The notes under the pieces are model-generated. The model saw only the letters and a program-made list of their open reading frames with translations, did no database searches and was not told the origin of the DNA. 7,327 bases of DNA from Candidatus Dormiibacterota bacterium (GTDB lineage Bacteria > Chloroflexota > Dormibacteria > Dormibacterales > Dormibacteraceae): positions 1-7,327 of the forward strand of contig PLYD01000166.1 in NCBI GenBank assembly GCA_003151665.1. The letters are read 5' to 3'. Of this stretch, positions 1 through 6,689 are shown in pieces. The position numbers and the translations under genes are program-made. The stretch's first letter is position 1. Each line of letters begins with the position of its first letter.

Positions 1-1067
1 CTGACGCAATCGAAGGTGTGGGCGGATTCATCAACGCGTCGACCGACAAGGAGCTCACCGCGTATTGGACACGTGTCCCCGCTGAGCATCTTCAGCTCGG
101 CCTCGATGTTCTTGCCGACATCGTGTCGAACTCCAAGCTTGCCGTCGACGATGTCGAGCATGAGAGGCTGGTGATCCTCGAAGAGCTGAAGATGTACCAG
201 GACCAACCGCAGGATTACGCGCTCAATCTCCTGGAGGAGGTCATCTGGCCGGGGCATCCTTTGGGCAGAGACATCGCAGGCACCGAGGAGTCGGTGGCGC
301 GTCTCACCCGCGATGACATTCTCGAGTACGCCGACGTGCACTACCGGATGCCCAACCTCGTGATCGGTGTGGCCGGGGCGATGGACGAAAGCGAGACGCT
401 CGCCGCCATCAGCTCCGGCGTGACGCTCCCTTCCGGGCTGAACGGAACCGTCACGGCCGAGGCACCGCCATCGTTGCACGGGTCGACCGTGATGCTGAGA
501 CGCAAGCGCACCGAGCAAGCCCACATCGGTCTTGGAGTGCGCGCCCAGAGCTATCTGGATCCCGACCGCTACGCTCTCGATCTCCTTAACACTGTTCTCG
601 GTGAGGGCATGAGCTCGCGCTTGTTCCTCAACATCCGCGAGCGCCTCGGGCTGGCATATGACGTGCACAGCTTCACGCAGAAACATCGGGACACCGGCCA
701 TCTCGGCATCTATCTCGGTGTCGATCCAAAGAAGGCGACGGAGGCCATTCGTGCGGTCATCGCCGAGATGCACAGGCTGTGCGATGAAGATCTGACCGAG
801 GAGGAGCTGCATCGCGCGAAGGAGTTCACGAAGGGGCGGTTGCGACTCGACCTCGAGACCACGAACGGCGTTGCGTTCTGGCTTACCTACCAGGAGCTGT
901 TGCTGGGCGAGATCAATGACATCGGGGACGAGCTGCGCATGGTCGACGAGGTCTCGGCCGCCGACATCCGCAGGGTTGCGAACTCGGTTCTGCGCTCACC
1001 CCTCCAGGCAGCGGTGATCGGTCCGTTCAGCCGCGAGTCGGCGTTCCGGGCGGCGATCGAAGCCTAG
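1..1067 (+). CDS. M16 family zinc metallopeptidase (processing-peptidase type), 5'-truncated
   Basis: The reading frame is already open at the left edge (first complete codon at 3-5) and ends at TAG 1065-1067, giving 354 visible residues. The start and the inverted HxxEH zinc motif lie upstream of the window. What remains is typical of M16B peptidases, the mitochondrial processing peptidase/PqqL-like group. It begins with the conserved stretch EGVGGFINASTDKEL. The motif ERLVILEEL follows, whose second Glu (codon 183-185) aligns with the distal zinc ligand of HxxEHx(about 76)E. The second half carries the C-terminal M16 domain signature GEGMSSRLF followed by RERLGLAY, the Arg/Tyr pair that contacts substrate. 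The family degrades or trims peptides. I see no membrane span in the visible part. A GTG at 18 is internal to the conserved domain and is not the start. The gene converges on lepB, with 10 bp between the two stop codons. Family assignment is secure; the substrate is unknown. Confidence 0.93.
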   Translation, partial: DAIEGVGGFINASTDKELTAYWTRVPAEHLQLGLDVLADIVSNSKLAVDDVEHERLVILEELKMYQDQPQDYALNLLEEVIWPGHPLGRDIAGTEESVARLTRDDILEYADVHYRMPNLVIGVAGAMDESETLAAISSGVTLPSGLNGTVTAEAPPSLHGSTVMLRRKRTEQAHIGLGVRAQSYLDPDRYALDLLNTVLGEGMSSRLFLNIRERLGLAYDVHSFTQKHRDTGHLGIYLGVDPKKATEAIRAVIAEMHRLCDEDLTEEELHRAKEFTKGRLRLDLETTNGVAFWLTYQELLLGEINDIGDELRMVDEVSAADIRRVANSVLRSPLQAAVIGPFSRESAFRAAIEA

Positions 1068-1077
1068 AAGCCCGGAC

Positions 1078-1692
1078 CTAGCCCGCCGCGACGGTGCCGG
1101 TTTCGAGCACCGGCAGCTGGCTGTAGATGTTCCCGAAATGACTCAGAGGCCAGATGCGAAACCAGGCGCGCCCATCGATGCGGTCGCGGCCGATGAACCC
1201 AAAGATGCGCGAGTCCTGCGAGCGGTTCCGGTTGTCGCCCATGACGAAATAGTCATTGGGAGGCACAATCGTGCCGTCCGGGCCGCCCCAATTGTCGAGC
1301 TGTGTCCACTCCTCCGGCAGATAAGGCTCGTCGAGCATGTGTCCGTTGATGTAGACGTGGCCCTGGCTGATGAGGATGCGCTCGCCCGGCAACGCGATGA
1401 TCCGCTTGATGAAGTCCGTCGAGTTGCTGCTCGGCGGACGCAGGATGATGATGTCGCCACGCTGCGGCGCGTGCAGGCGGTAGTCGATCTTGTTCGCAAT
1501 GAGGTAGTCGTTGTCGTCCAGCGTTGCGAACATCGACAGGCCCTCGACGTGGACCGCCTGAACGGCAAAGCTGATCCCGAAATACAGGATCACCGCCAGC
1601 ACGACGACCTCGACCAGCTCGCGGAGAAGCGAAGAAGCGGTTGACGGTCGGTCTGGCGCTGCTGCCGCCGCAGGTTGCTGGTTTAGGGCCAT
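1078..1692 (-). CDS. lepB: Signal peptidase I, single membrane span
   Basis: This 204-residue protein removes signal peptides from exported proteins at the outer face of the cytoplasmic membrane (S26 family, Ser/Lys dyad). One N-terminal membrane segment (about 26-46) follows a short Ala/Pro-rich cytoplasmic tail, as in Gram-positive enzymes. Box B is at 51-58 (GLSMFATL), with Ser53 as nucleophile. The usual pattern is SMxPTL; here the Pro is Ala56 (codon GCA). Box D holds the general base Lys96 in DFIKRIIALPGE. Box E is GDNRNRSQDSR at 152-162. The WPLSHFG ending also fits the family. The ATG at 1692 is 5 bp after the parB stop. I see no strong Shine-Dalgarno sequence, so translation may be coupled to parB. 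It is the last gene of the minus-strand cluster. Function is near certain; whether it is the cell's only signal peptidase cannot be told from the window. Confidence 0.96.
   Translation of the reverse strand: MALNQQPAAAAAPDRPSTASSLLRELVEVVVLAVILYFGISFAVQAVHVEGLSMFATLDDNDYLIANKIDYRLHAPQRGDIIILRPPSSNSTDFIKRIIALPGERILISQGHVYINGHMLDEPYLPEEWTQLDNWGGPDGTIVPPNDYFVMGDNRNRSQDSRIFGFIGRDRIDGRAWFRIWPLSHFGNIYSQLPVLETGTVAAG
1095..1115. repeat. Perfect 7-bp inverted repeat at the convergent gene ends
   Basis: TGCCGGT (1095-1101) and ACCGGCA (1109-1115) are exact reverse complements around a 7-nt loop. The repeat lies in the last codons of lepB and 28 bp past the M16 stop. No T-run follows on either strand, so it is not a standard intrinsic terminator. 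It could be a hairpin that stabilises or pauses one of the converging transcripts, or it could be chance in GC-rich coding DNA. Confidence 0.3.
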
Positions 1693-1697
1693 ACGTT

Positions 1698-2534
1698 TTA
1701 GTTGACGAGCTTACCGCACACCCGTTCAAGCTCTTCGCGACTCGAGTATCTAATCTCGACTTTGCCGCGATTGATCGAGCCCGTGATTTTCGCCGGCAGG
1801 CCGACTCGCGTTTCGATGTCAGCTGCGAATGAACGCAGCTCGGCTGAGCCTTCGCCTCGTGGCTTGCGCCTCGGCTTGTAGGTCCGAACCCAGTTCTCTG
1901 TCTGCCTGACCGACAGGCGTCGCGCGATGACAACTTTCAAGCCGTGCTCCTGCGCAGGTTGCGACTCCAGGGCGATGAGCGCGCGTGCGTGTCCGGCGCT
2001 GATGACGCCAGACGCGACCGACGACTGGATGGCCGCGCAGCCGTTGAGAAGCCGAAGGGACTGCGACACCGATACGCGGTGCTTGCCGATTTTCTGCGCG
2101 ACCTCCTCATGCGTGAGCCCGAACTCCTCGGTCAGCCGCTTGAGACCGCCGGCCTCTTCAATGGGGTCGAGGTCCGCGCGCTGGAGGTTTTCGATGAGGC
2201 CGAGGACGAGCTGCGTGTCGTTGCCATCATCCAAGCGCACGACTGCGGGCACTGAGCTGAGGCCGGCCAGGCGCGCAGCTCGCCAGCGGCGCTCACCGGC
2301 GATGAGCTCGTAGCCGTCGGGGAGCCTCCTAACGAGGATGGGCTGGAGGACGCCATGGCGGCGGATCGACTCTGCCAGCTCGCCCAGCGGCTCGGCGTCG
2401 AATCGCGTGCGCACCTGCTGGTGAGACGGACGGATCTGATCGACCGCGACCATCTGGGGCACCATCACGTCGCCCTCGCGCGTCGGAATGAGGGAGTCAA
2501 GACCGCGGCCCAATCCGCGAATGCGTTGCTTCAT
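1698..2534 (-). CDS. parB: Chromosome partitioning protein ParB (CTP-dependent DNA clamp)
   Basis: This 278-residue protein binds parS, loads as a CTP-dependent sliding clamp and recruits ParA and SMC to the origin region. The N-terminus carries the ParA-contacting motif LGRGLDSLIP (8-17). The CTPase/ParB core follows: residues 78-86 contain GERRWRA (box I, canonical GERRxRA), and 115-122 is ENLQRADL (box II, canonical ENLQRxDL), continuing into DPIEEA. A helix-turn-helix occupies roughly 140-163, and GHARAL at 181-186 is also conserved. The last 60 or so residues would be the dimerisation domain. Length is typical of chromosomal ParB proteins. The ATG at 2534 overlaps the parA TGA in an ATGA arrangement and is preceded by AAAGGAG at 11 nt. 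The lepB start follows the parB stop by 5 bp. No canonical parS is present in the window; one degenerate candidate lies at 6621-6636. Confidence 0.97.
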   Translation of the reverse strand: MKQRIRGLGRGLDSLIPTREGDVMVPQMVAVDQIRPSHQQVRTRFDAEPLGELAESIRRHGVLQPILVRRLPDGYELIAGERRWRAARLAGLSSVPAVVRLDDGNDTQLVLGLIENLQRADLDPIEEAGGLKRLTEEFGLTHEEVAQKIGKHRVSVSQSLRLLNGCAAIQSSVASGVISAGHARALIALESQPAQEHGLKVVIARRLSVRQTENWVRTYKPRRKPRGEGSAELRSFAADIETRVGLPAKITGSINRGKVEIRYSSREELERVCGKLVN

Positions 2535-3346
2535 CGTTCCAACAGCTCCTTTGCGAGGGCGCGGTAAGCGGCCGCGCCGCGGCTCGAGGGGTCGTACTGG
2601 ATCACCGACTTGCCGTGGCTCGGCGCCTCGCTGATCCGGACGTTGCGGGGAATCAGCGTTTCGAGGACATGGGCGGGATGCGAGCGTCGCACTTCTCGCA
2701 GCACGTCCCAGGACAGAGTGGTGCGTGCGTCAAATTGCGTCATAACGATGCCGGCAATCCCCAGGTTGGGATTGAGGCGGGAGCGCACCAGCTGATGCGT
2801 ATAGAGAAGGTGGCGCAGGCCTTCGAGCGCGAAGTACTCGCATTGAGTGGGGATCAACATGCTGGTCGCGGCGCTGAGTGCGTTGAGAGTCAACAGGCCA
2901 AGGGACGGAGGGCAGTCGATGATGATGCAGCCCGTGCCCTCAGGCACCGACGCAAGGGCTTTGCGCAACCGGGTCTCGCGCGCGCTCATGGTCGCCAGCT
3001 CGATCTCGGCGCCGGCGAGGTCGATGTGCGATGGCACGATGCGCATCCCGGGGACGCTGGTCAGGACCGCGGCCTGCTCGATCGTGGCCTCGCCGATGAG
3101 CGTGTGATAGACGTTCAAGCGTGCCCGCACGGGGTCCAGCCCGAGGCCCGAGGTGGAGTTGGCCTGAGGGTCCAGGTCGACCAGGAGGATCGAGTGACCG
3201 ATCTCGGCCAGGGCGGCGCCCAGGTTGATGGCGGTCGTGGTCTTGCCGACGCCGCCTTTCTGGTTCACCACCGCGATGATCGGGGGAAGGGTGTTAGCCA
3301 ACATCTTGGGGCTGATGGCCTCGACGGATCCTACATCTGGTGGCAT
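2531..3346 (-). CDS. parA: Chromosome partitioning ATPase ParA (Soj)
   Basis: This 271-residue protein is a deviant Walker-type ATPase that dimerises on nucleoid DNA with ATP and is stimulated by ParB, moving or sorting origin regions. The P-loop KGGVGKTT is at 30-37, with the signature lysine Lys30 and the phosphate-binding Lys35. Walker A' is LLVDLDPQAN (54-63) and Walker B is IIIDCPPSLG (141-150, Asp144). The block IPRNVRISEAPSHGKSV near the C-terminus is typical of Soj/ParA. The ATG at 3346 adds about 20 residues before the P-loop strand. A weak AAGGTG sits 16 nt upstream. An in-frame ATG at 3304 (Met15) is possible but has no Shine-Dalgarno sequence. The gene starts 10 bp after the CPBP gene and overlaps parB by 4 nt. 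The absence of a long N-terminal HTH domain and the partner ParB type favour a chromosomal rather than a plasmid system. Confidence 0.97.
   Translation of the reverse strand: MPPDVGSVEAISPKMLANTLPPIIAVVNQKGGVGKTTTAINLGAALAEIGHSILLVDLDPQANSTSGLGLDPVRARLNVYHTLIGEATIEQAAVLTSVPGMRIVPSHIDLAGAEIELATMSARETRLRKALASVPEGTGCIIIDCPPSLGLLTLNALSAATSMLIPTQCEYFALEGLRHLLYTHQLVRSRLNPNLGIAGIVMTQFDARTTLSWDVLREVRRSHPAHVLETLIPRNVRISEAPSHGKSVIQYDPSSRGAAAYRALAKELLER
2546..2552 (-). promoter_or_regulatory. Shine-Dalgarno sequence for parB
   Basis: AAAGGAG on the minus strand lies inside the parA 3' end, 11 nt before the parB ATG. With the ATGA stop/start overlap it supports the chosen start and coupled translation of ParA and ParB. 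Confidence 0.75.
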
Positions 3347-3356
3347 ACCAGCGATC

Positions 3357-4409
3357 TTAGCTCACCTTGGGCGGTTCGGCTACGCCTGCCGGGACCATTC
3401 GACGGCGGCTTGACCAGATGCCGTAGCCGGCGAGAGCGACCAGCCCGAGCTCGACCGCCACCGCCACGCCGACCAGGCTGCCGGCGATCCCGATCCCGGC
3501 GAGGAGGTTGTAGGTGATGTGGGCAACGCCAGAGGTGGTGGTATTCGTGTATTTCCTGATCAAGCCGAGCCCGATGGCGACGATGAGGACCGCGAGGGCG
3601 TCGAATGAAAGGCCGTACTGGGTGTGGATAGAAGTGAACAGAACGGCTGTCACCAGCAGTCCGAGGCGCGGCTGCAGGGCGCCCCGGAACAGGATCTCTT
3701 CGCAGATGCCCGGCAAGAGCGCGATCGCCGCAATGCCGATCGGGTCGTTCAGCCCGCCGAAGACGTGTTGCGTCGTCTGGTCCACCTGGCTTGCGATCCC
3801 AGGCGTCCAGAGGTGGCTCAGGCCGTCCGCCCCCTGAATGAACGCGAAGAAGGCGCCGGCGGCTGCCAGCGCCAACACCATCTGCCACCAGGCCGGCCTG
3901 GTCAGCCCTAAGCGTTCGGCCGCGCCGCCTGCGTTGCGGCGTATGAAAAGGCCGACCCCGGCCAGCGCCATGATCAGGAAGGGGGTCTCCTGGGCCAGGA
4001 CGTCGCCAATCGAGATGGGGGGCAGGGTCTGGTCGAAGGCGAGGACGTCGACGAAAACGATGGTCGAGAGCTGAGTGCCGAACAAGATCACCGCCAGGAC
4101 CAGTGCATAGGCGTGAACCGGGCTGTCAGGATCGATCGGCAGCAAACGTGAGATCCGTTCGCGGACCGGCCGCGCAGCGAGGACTGCGGCGATTGCCCCG
4201 GTCACCATGATGCCGGCGTCGAGCGCGGTCTGCTGCCCGCCTGGGCCCGCCTGGACGAGCCCCGCGCCTCGCAGGTCCAGCGCTCCCACCAGGAACGTGG
4301 CGCCGGCTGTCAGCCCGGCGAGGATGCCCGTGGCGTGGCTGGCCCAACGCTTCCCCACCGCCGCGTTGGCGGCGATGACCATCGGGAGGGGGAAGAGCAG
4401 CAGCACCAC
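3357..4409 (-). CDS. CPBP family intramembrane glutamic endopeptidase (Abi/Rce1-like)
   Basis: This is a polytopic membrane protein of about 350 residues. The three CPBP motifs are clear: EEILFR at 237-242 (Glu237, Glu238, Arg242), FTSIH at 258-262 and the late His297/Asn301 pair in AHITYN. They match the catalytic layout of Rce1-type glutamic intramembrane proteases. About eight hydrophobic stretches are visible, with the catalytic part in the C-terminal half and several N-terminal spans of unknown role. Bacterial members have diverse or unknown substrates, and none can be named here. The start is uncertain. GTG at 4409 lacks a Shine-Dalgarno sequence, and the frame stays open upstream through more hydrophobic residues (LTFLDASSA) into the end of the SPFH gene. 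With GTG 4409 the gap to the SPFH stop is 32 bp; parA follows 10 bp downstream. Family assignment is confident; the N-terminus is not. Confidence 0.88.
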   Translation of the reverse strand: MVLLLFPLPMVIAANAAVGKRWASHATGILAGLTAGATFLVGALDLRGAGLVQAGPGGQQTALDAGIMVTGAIAAVLAARPVRERISRLLPIDPDSPVHAYALVLAVILFGTQLSTIVFVDVLAFDQTLPPISIGDVLAQETPFLIMALAGVGLFIRRNAGGAAERLGLTRPAWWQMVLALAAAGAFFAFIQGADGLSHLWTPGIASQVDQTTQHVFGGLNDPIGIAAIALLPGICEEILFRGALQPRLGLLVTAVLFTSIHTQYGLSFDALAVLIVAIGLGLIRKYTNTTTSGVAHITYNLLAGIGIAGSLVGVAVAVELGLVALAGYGIWSSRRRMVPAGVAEPPKVS

Positions 4410-4441
4410 GGCGCTGCTCGCGTCGAGGAAGGTCAGGCCGG

Positions 4442-5266
4442 TCAGCCCGACTTGGTGCCCTGGTGCGGCAGCGCCGGAGGCGGTGTGGGCGCGTCCGAAG
4501 CGGTCTTGGGAATGACGTCCAGGATCGGGCGGAGTAGGTCGATCGGGATCGGGAAGACGATGGTGGTGTTCTTCTCGTAGCCGATCTCGACCAGGGTCTG
4601 GAGGAAACGGAGCTGGAGGGCGCCCTGCTGCGACGAGATGATCTGGGCGGCGTTCGCGAGCGTCTGGGACGCCTGGAACTCACCTTCCGCGTTGATGATC
4701 TTGGCCCGCTTCTCGCGCTCAGCCTCGGCCTGCTTGGCCATCGCGCGCTGCATCGTGCTGGGGAGCTCGACGTCCTTGATCTCGACCACCGCGACTTTGA
4801 TACCCCACGGCTCGGTTTGCTCGTCGATGATCTTCTGCAGGTTCTGGTTGATCTTGTCGCGGTTCGCCAGCAGCTCGTCCAGGGTGGCCTGGCCGAGCGC
4901 CGCGCGCAGCGTCGTCTGGGCGATCTGGGACGTAGCGTTGATGTAGTTCAGAACTTCGGTCACGGCTTTCTGTGCGTCGATCACCTGGAAGTAGATGACG
5001 GCATTGACCTTGGCGGTCACGTTGTCGTTGGTGATGATCTCCTGGGGCGGCACCTCGAGGGTGATGACGCGCATGTCCATCTTGACCAGGCGGTCGATCC
5101 CAAACGGGATGATGAAGTTCAGGCCGGGTTGCCTGAGAGCTATGAGTCGTCCCAGCCGGAACACAACGCCGCGCTCGTACTGGTTGATGATGCGGATGGC
5201 GGAGATGGCGACGATCAGCGCCAACACCACGATCACGGCCAGGATGGTCAGGAAGCCAACGCCCAC
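4442..5266 (-). CDS. SPFH/stomatin-like membrane protein (slipin), NfeD partner
   Basis: This 274-residue protein has one N-terminal membrane segment (about 5-25), then the SPFH/band 7 domain from [15 protein letters not shown] (27-41) through about residue 175. A charged Ala/Glu/Lys-rich helical region (about 175-205) follows, and a C-terminal hydrophobic patch is centred on [12 protein letters not shown] (234-245). Slipins assemble into large oligomers at the membrane and are thought to organise membrane domains or regulate proteases. I chose GTG at 5266 although the frame extends upstream. It overlaps the nfeD stop in TAGTG, AAGGAG lies 8 nt upstream, and the start places the membrane segment at the N-terminus, as in the family. 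In the archaeal pair PH1510/PH1511 the NfeD-type protease cleaves the stomatin at its C-terminal hydrophobic region; residues 234-245 would be the counterpart. The direct link to nfeD supports a functional pair. The tail (256-270) is Pro/Ala-rich and probably disordered. Confidence 0.93.
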   Translation of the reverse strand: MGVGFLTILAVIVVLALIVAISAIRIINQYERGVVFRLGRLIALRQPGLNFIIPFGIDRLVKMDMRVITLEVPPQEIITNDNVTAKVNAVIYFQVIDAQKAVTEVLNYINATSQIAQTTLRAALGQATLDELLANRDKINQNLQKIIDEQTEPWGIKVAVVEIKDVELPSTMQRAMAKQAEAEREKRAKIINAEGEFQASQTLANAAQIISSQQGALQLRFLQTLVEIGYEKNTTIVFPIPIDLLRPILDVIPKTASDAPTPPPALPHQGTKSG

Positions 5267-6585
5267 TATTCGTTCTCCTTCACCTCGGCCGCTCCCGCGA
5301 CGACCTCCAATTGCAATCCATTTCGACCGACCACCTGCACTGGGCTCCCGGCCGGGATCGGCCCGCGATCGGCCACCGCTTTCCACAGCGCCCCGCGCAC
5401 AAAGACTAGCCCCTCTGGCAGTAGGTCCTCGCGCGCGTGGCCCACGGCGCCGACCAGCGCGTCCGCGCCGGTGAGGACCTGGCGCCGGCGGGACCGGATC
5501 ACCCTGTCCACGAAGAAGACGAAGAAGGCAAACGTGATGACCGCCGTGCCGAAGATCACGATCGGGTTCACACCCAGCCCGACCGGGCCGGTGTTGACGA
5601 GAAATGCCATGCCCAGGATGAGCGACAGCACGCCGCCAAAGCTGAGTATCCCGTGCGTGTTGGCCTTCAGATCGGCAAGGAAAAGGATCAGCGCCAGCAA
5701 CATCAAGAGGGCGCCGGCGATGTTGACGGGAAGGTTGGCGAGCGAGACGATGGCAAGGATCGCTGCGATGCCGCCCACGACCCCGGGCAAGATCGCGCCT
5801 GGCGACGTCAGCTCGGTGATGATCCCGTAGGCGGCCAGGAGGAACAGCAGCGCGGCGACCGTCGGGTCGATGAGGGCGTTGAGGAACACCTGCCAGAACG
5901 GCATCGGCATGTCTTCGATGCTGGCGCCTGCCGTGTGGAGGACGAGAGCGCCCGACGTCCGTGGCACTGAGCGGCCATCGATCGCGTTCATCAGCGCCGC
6001 CGGATCTGAGGTTTCGAGATCCGCCACGTGCAACTTCACCGCGTCCTCGGCGTTGATGTTCACGCTGTTGCGAACCGCCTGCTCGGCCCAGTCGGCGTTG
6101 CGACCGTGCATCGATGCCAGATTGCGAACCCTCGTCACCGCGTCGTTGAGGACCTTGGTCCCAAGGTCACCCGTCAGGTTGGCGCCCGAGGCGTCGATCG
6201 GGTGAGCCGAGCCGATATTGGTGCCGGGTGCCATCGCCAGGATGTCTGCCGCCTGCGCCACGAACAGCCCGGCGGACGCGGCGCGAGCTCCGCTCGGATA
6301 GACGTAAACGATCACCGGGACACTCGAGTTCAGGAGGCTGGTCACGATGTCGTCCATCGAGGTCGAGATGCCGCCTGGGGTGTTCATCACGATCAGAAGA
6401 GCATCGGCGTGGTCGGCGTCGGCACGAGTCACGGCGTCCGCAATGTAGGACGCCATGATGTTGTTGATATCGCCGATCAGGTCCGCGCGCTCGACGTGGG
6501 GGGTAGCCGCAGCGGCGTGGAGGGGAAGCAGCAGGGCCACCCCAAAGGCCAGGATCGAAGCTTGCAGCGCCCGCCCCGCGCGCAT
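5266..6585 (-). CDS. nfeD: Long-form NfeD: membrane-anchored ClpP-class serine protease
   Basis: This 439-residue protein has a signal peptide (1 to about 26, basic start, hydrophobic core, then an Ala-rich cleavage region). A ClpP/crotonase-fold protease domain covers about 30-210. It contains NTPGG (68-72, oxyanion region), RAASAG (101-106) with nucleophile Ser104, [13 protein letters not shown] (118-130) and Lys144 in LGTKVLN as the likely base. The Ser-Lys spacing of 40 is close to the Ser97/Lys138 dyad of archaeal PH1510. About five membrane spans (235-360) and a C-terminal OB-fold NfeD domain (about 370-432) follow. The protease domain should face the outside of the membrane. The ATG at 6585 is chosen because it gives the signal peptide; the frame stays open further upstream, but that stretch is antisense to the sigma-like gene. 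It is the first gene of the minus-strand cluster and overlaps the SPFH start by 1 nt. The expected role is cleavage of the stomatin partner in membrane quality control. Confidence 0.94.
   Translation of the reverse strand: MRAGRALQASILAFGVALLLPLHAAAATPHVERADLIGDINNIMASYIADAVTRADADHADALLIVMNTPGGISTSMDDIVTSLLNSSVPVIVYVYPSGARAASAGLFVAQAADILAMAPGTNIGSAHPIDASGANLTGDLGTKVLNDAVTRVRNLASMHGRNADWAEQAVRNSVNINAEDAVKLHVADLETSDPAALMNAIDGRSVPRTSGALVLHTAGASIEDMPMPFWQVFLNALIDPTVAALLFLLAAYGIITELTSPGAILPGVVGGIAAILAIVSLANLPVNIAGALLMLLALILFLADLKANTHGILSFGGVLSLILGMAFLVNTGPVGLGVNPIVIFGTAVITFAFFVFFVDRVIRSRRRQVLTGADALVGAVGHAREDLLPEGLVFVRGALWKAVADRGPIPAGSPVQVVGRNGLQLEVVAGAAEVKENE
5275..5280 (-). promoter_or_regulatory. 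Shine-Dalgarno sequence fixing the SPFH gene start
   Basis: AAGGAG on the minus strand lies 8 nt before the GTG at 5266, within the last codons of nfeD. It decides in favour of this GTG over an ATG 120 nt upstream at 5386, which would lie deep in nfeD and add a non-hydrophobic leader. Confidence 0.8.
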
Positions 6586-6591
6586 AGATCG

Positions 6592-6597
6592 AGTATG
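6592..6597 (-). promoter_or_regulatory. Possible -10 element for the nfeD cluster
   Basis: CATACT on the minus strand matches TATAAT at four of six positions. It would place transcription start on the A of the nfeD ATG, implying a leaderless message. A TTTACA (6621-6626, minus) upstream resembles a -35 box, but its 23-nt spacing is too long. Weak call. Confidence 0.3.
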
Positions 6598-6620
6598 GCG
6601 ATCCGCGGTCTTCGGCGACG

Positions 6621-6636
6621 TGTAAAACGTGGAACA
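6621..6636. other. Degenerate parS-like palindrome
   Basis: TGTAAAACGTGGAACA agrees with the widely conserved parS sequence TGTTTCACGTGAAACA at 12 of 16 positions. The central ACGT and the outer TGT/ACA arms are kept; the mismatches are at positions 4-6 and 12. The next best site I found in the window (6020-6035, inside nfeD) scores 10 of 16. It lies in the promoter gap of the cluster that encodes ParAB, about 3.3 kb from parA. It could be a weak or lineage-specific ParB site, another regulator's operator, or chance. Confidence 0.3.
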
Positions 6637-6676
6637 TTGGCGCGCCCGCCCGCCCGGTTCGGACCACGTCGCGTCG

Positions 6677-6682
6677 TAAAAT
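6677..6682 (+). promoter_or_regulatory. -10 element for the sigma-like gene
   Basis: TAAAAT matches TATAAT at five of six positions and stands out in GC-rich surroundings. Its position puts the expected transcription start at 6689-6690, that is, on or next to the ATG at 6690, so the message would be leaderless. No clear -35 box is seen 16-18 nt upstream. Confidence 0.5.
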
Positions 6683-6689
6683 TTGGCTG

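Larger units (their letters stand above)
6586..6689. promoter_or_regulatory. Divergent promoter region between nfeD and the sigma-like gene
   Basis: This 104 bp gap separates two divergently oriented genes and is the only place in the window where a promoter for the minus-strand cluster would be expected. It contains an AT-rich patch at 6621-6638 set in GC-rich DNA, a -10-like hexamer just before each start codon, and a GCCC triplication at about 6644-6655. Neither gene has a Shine-Dalgarno sequence in the 15 nt before its ATG. Good -35 hexamers at standard spacing were not found for either direction. Confidence 0.6.

Noticed and set aside
67..78. Perfect 12-bp palindrome GGACACGTGTCC
   Set aside because: It lies inside conserved M16 coding sequence and matches parS only in the CACGTG core (6 of the central 12), so it is most likely incidental.
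1068..1077. Intrinsic terminator between the M16 gene and lepB
   Set aside because: The gap is 10 bp, and the nearby stem at 1095-1115 has no T-run on either strand.
1253..1933. 226-codon minus-strand frame bridging parB and lepB
   Set aside because: It is an out-of-frame reading of the parB 3' end and the lepB coding region, both of which have clear family motifs.
2615..3517. 300-codon plus-strand open frame opposite parA and the CPBP gene end
   Set aside because: It is antisense to a well-supported parA, rich in Arg/Gly/Ala/Asp without family motifs, and shows the pattern expected of mirrored high-GC codons.
4817..5830. 337-codon plus-strand open frame opposite the SPFH and nfeD genes
   Set aside because: It spans two clear genes on the other strand, has low-complexity His/Asp/Arg content, and shows no domain or start signal.
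6020..6035. Second parS-like 16-mer inside nfeD
   Set aside because: It matches at only 10 of 16 positions and lies in protease-domain coding sequence; it serves better as a measure of background.
6644..6657. Possible G-quadruplex on the minus strand (three GGG runs)
   Set aside because: Only three G-tracts with single-base loops are present; the fourth run is missing, so a standard intramolecular quadruplex is not supported.
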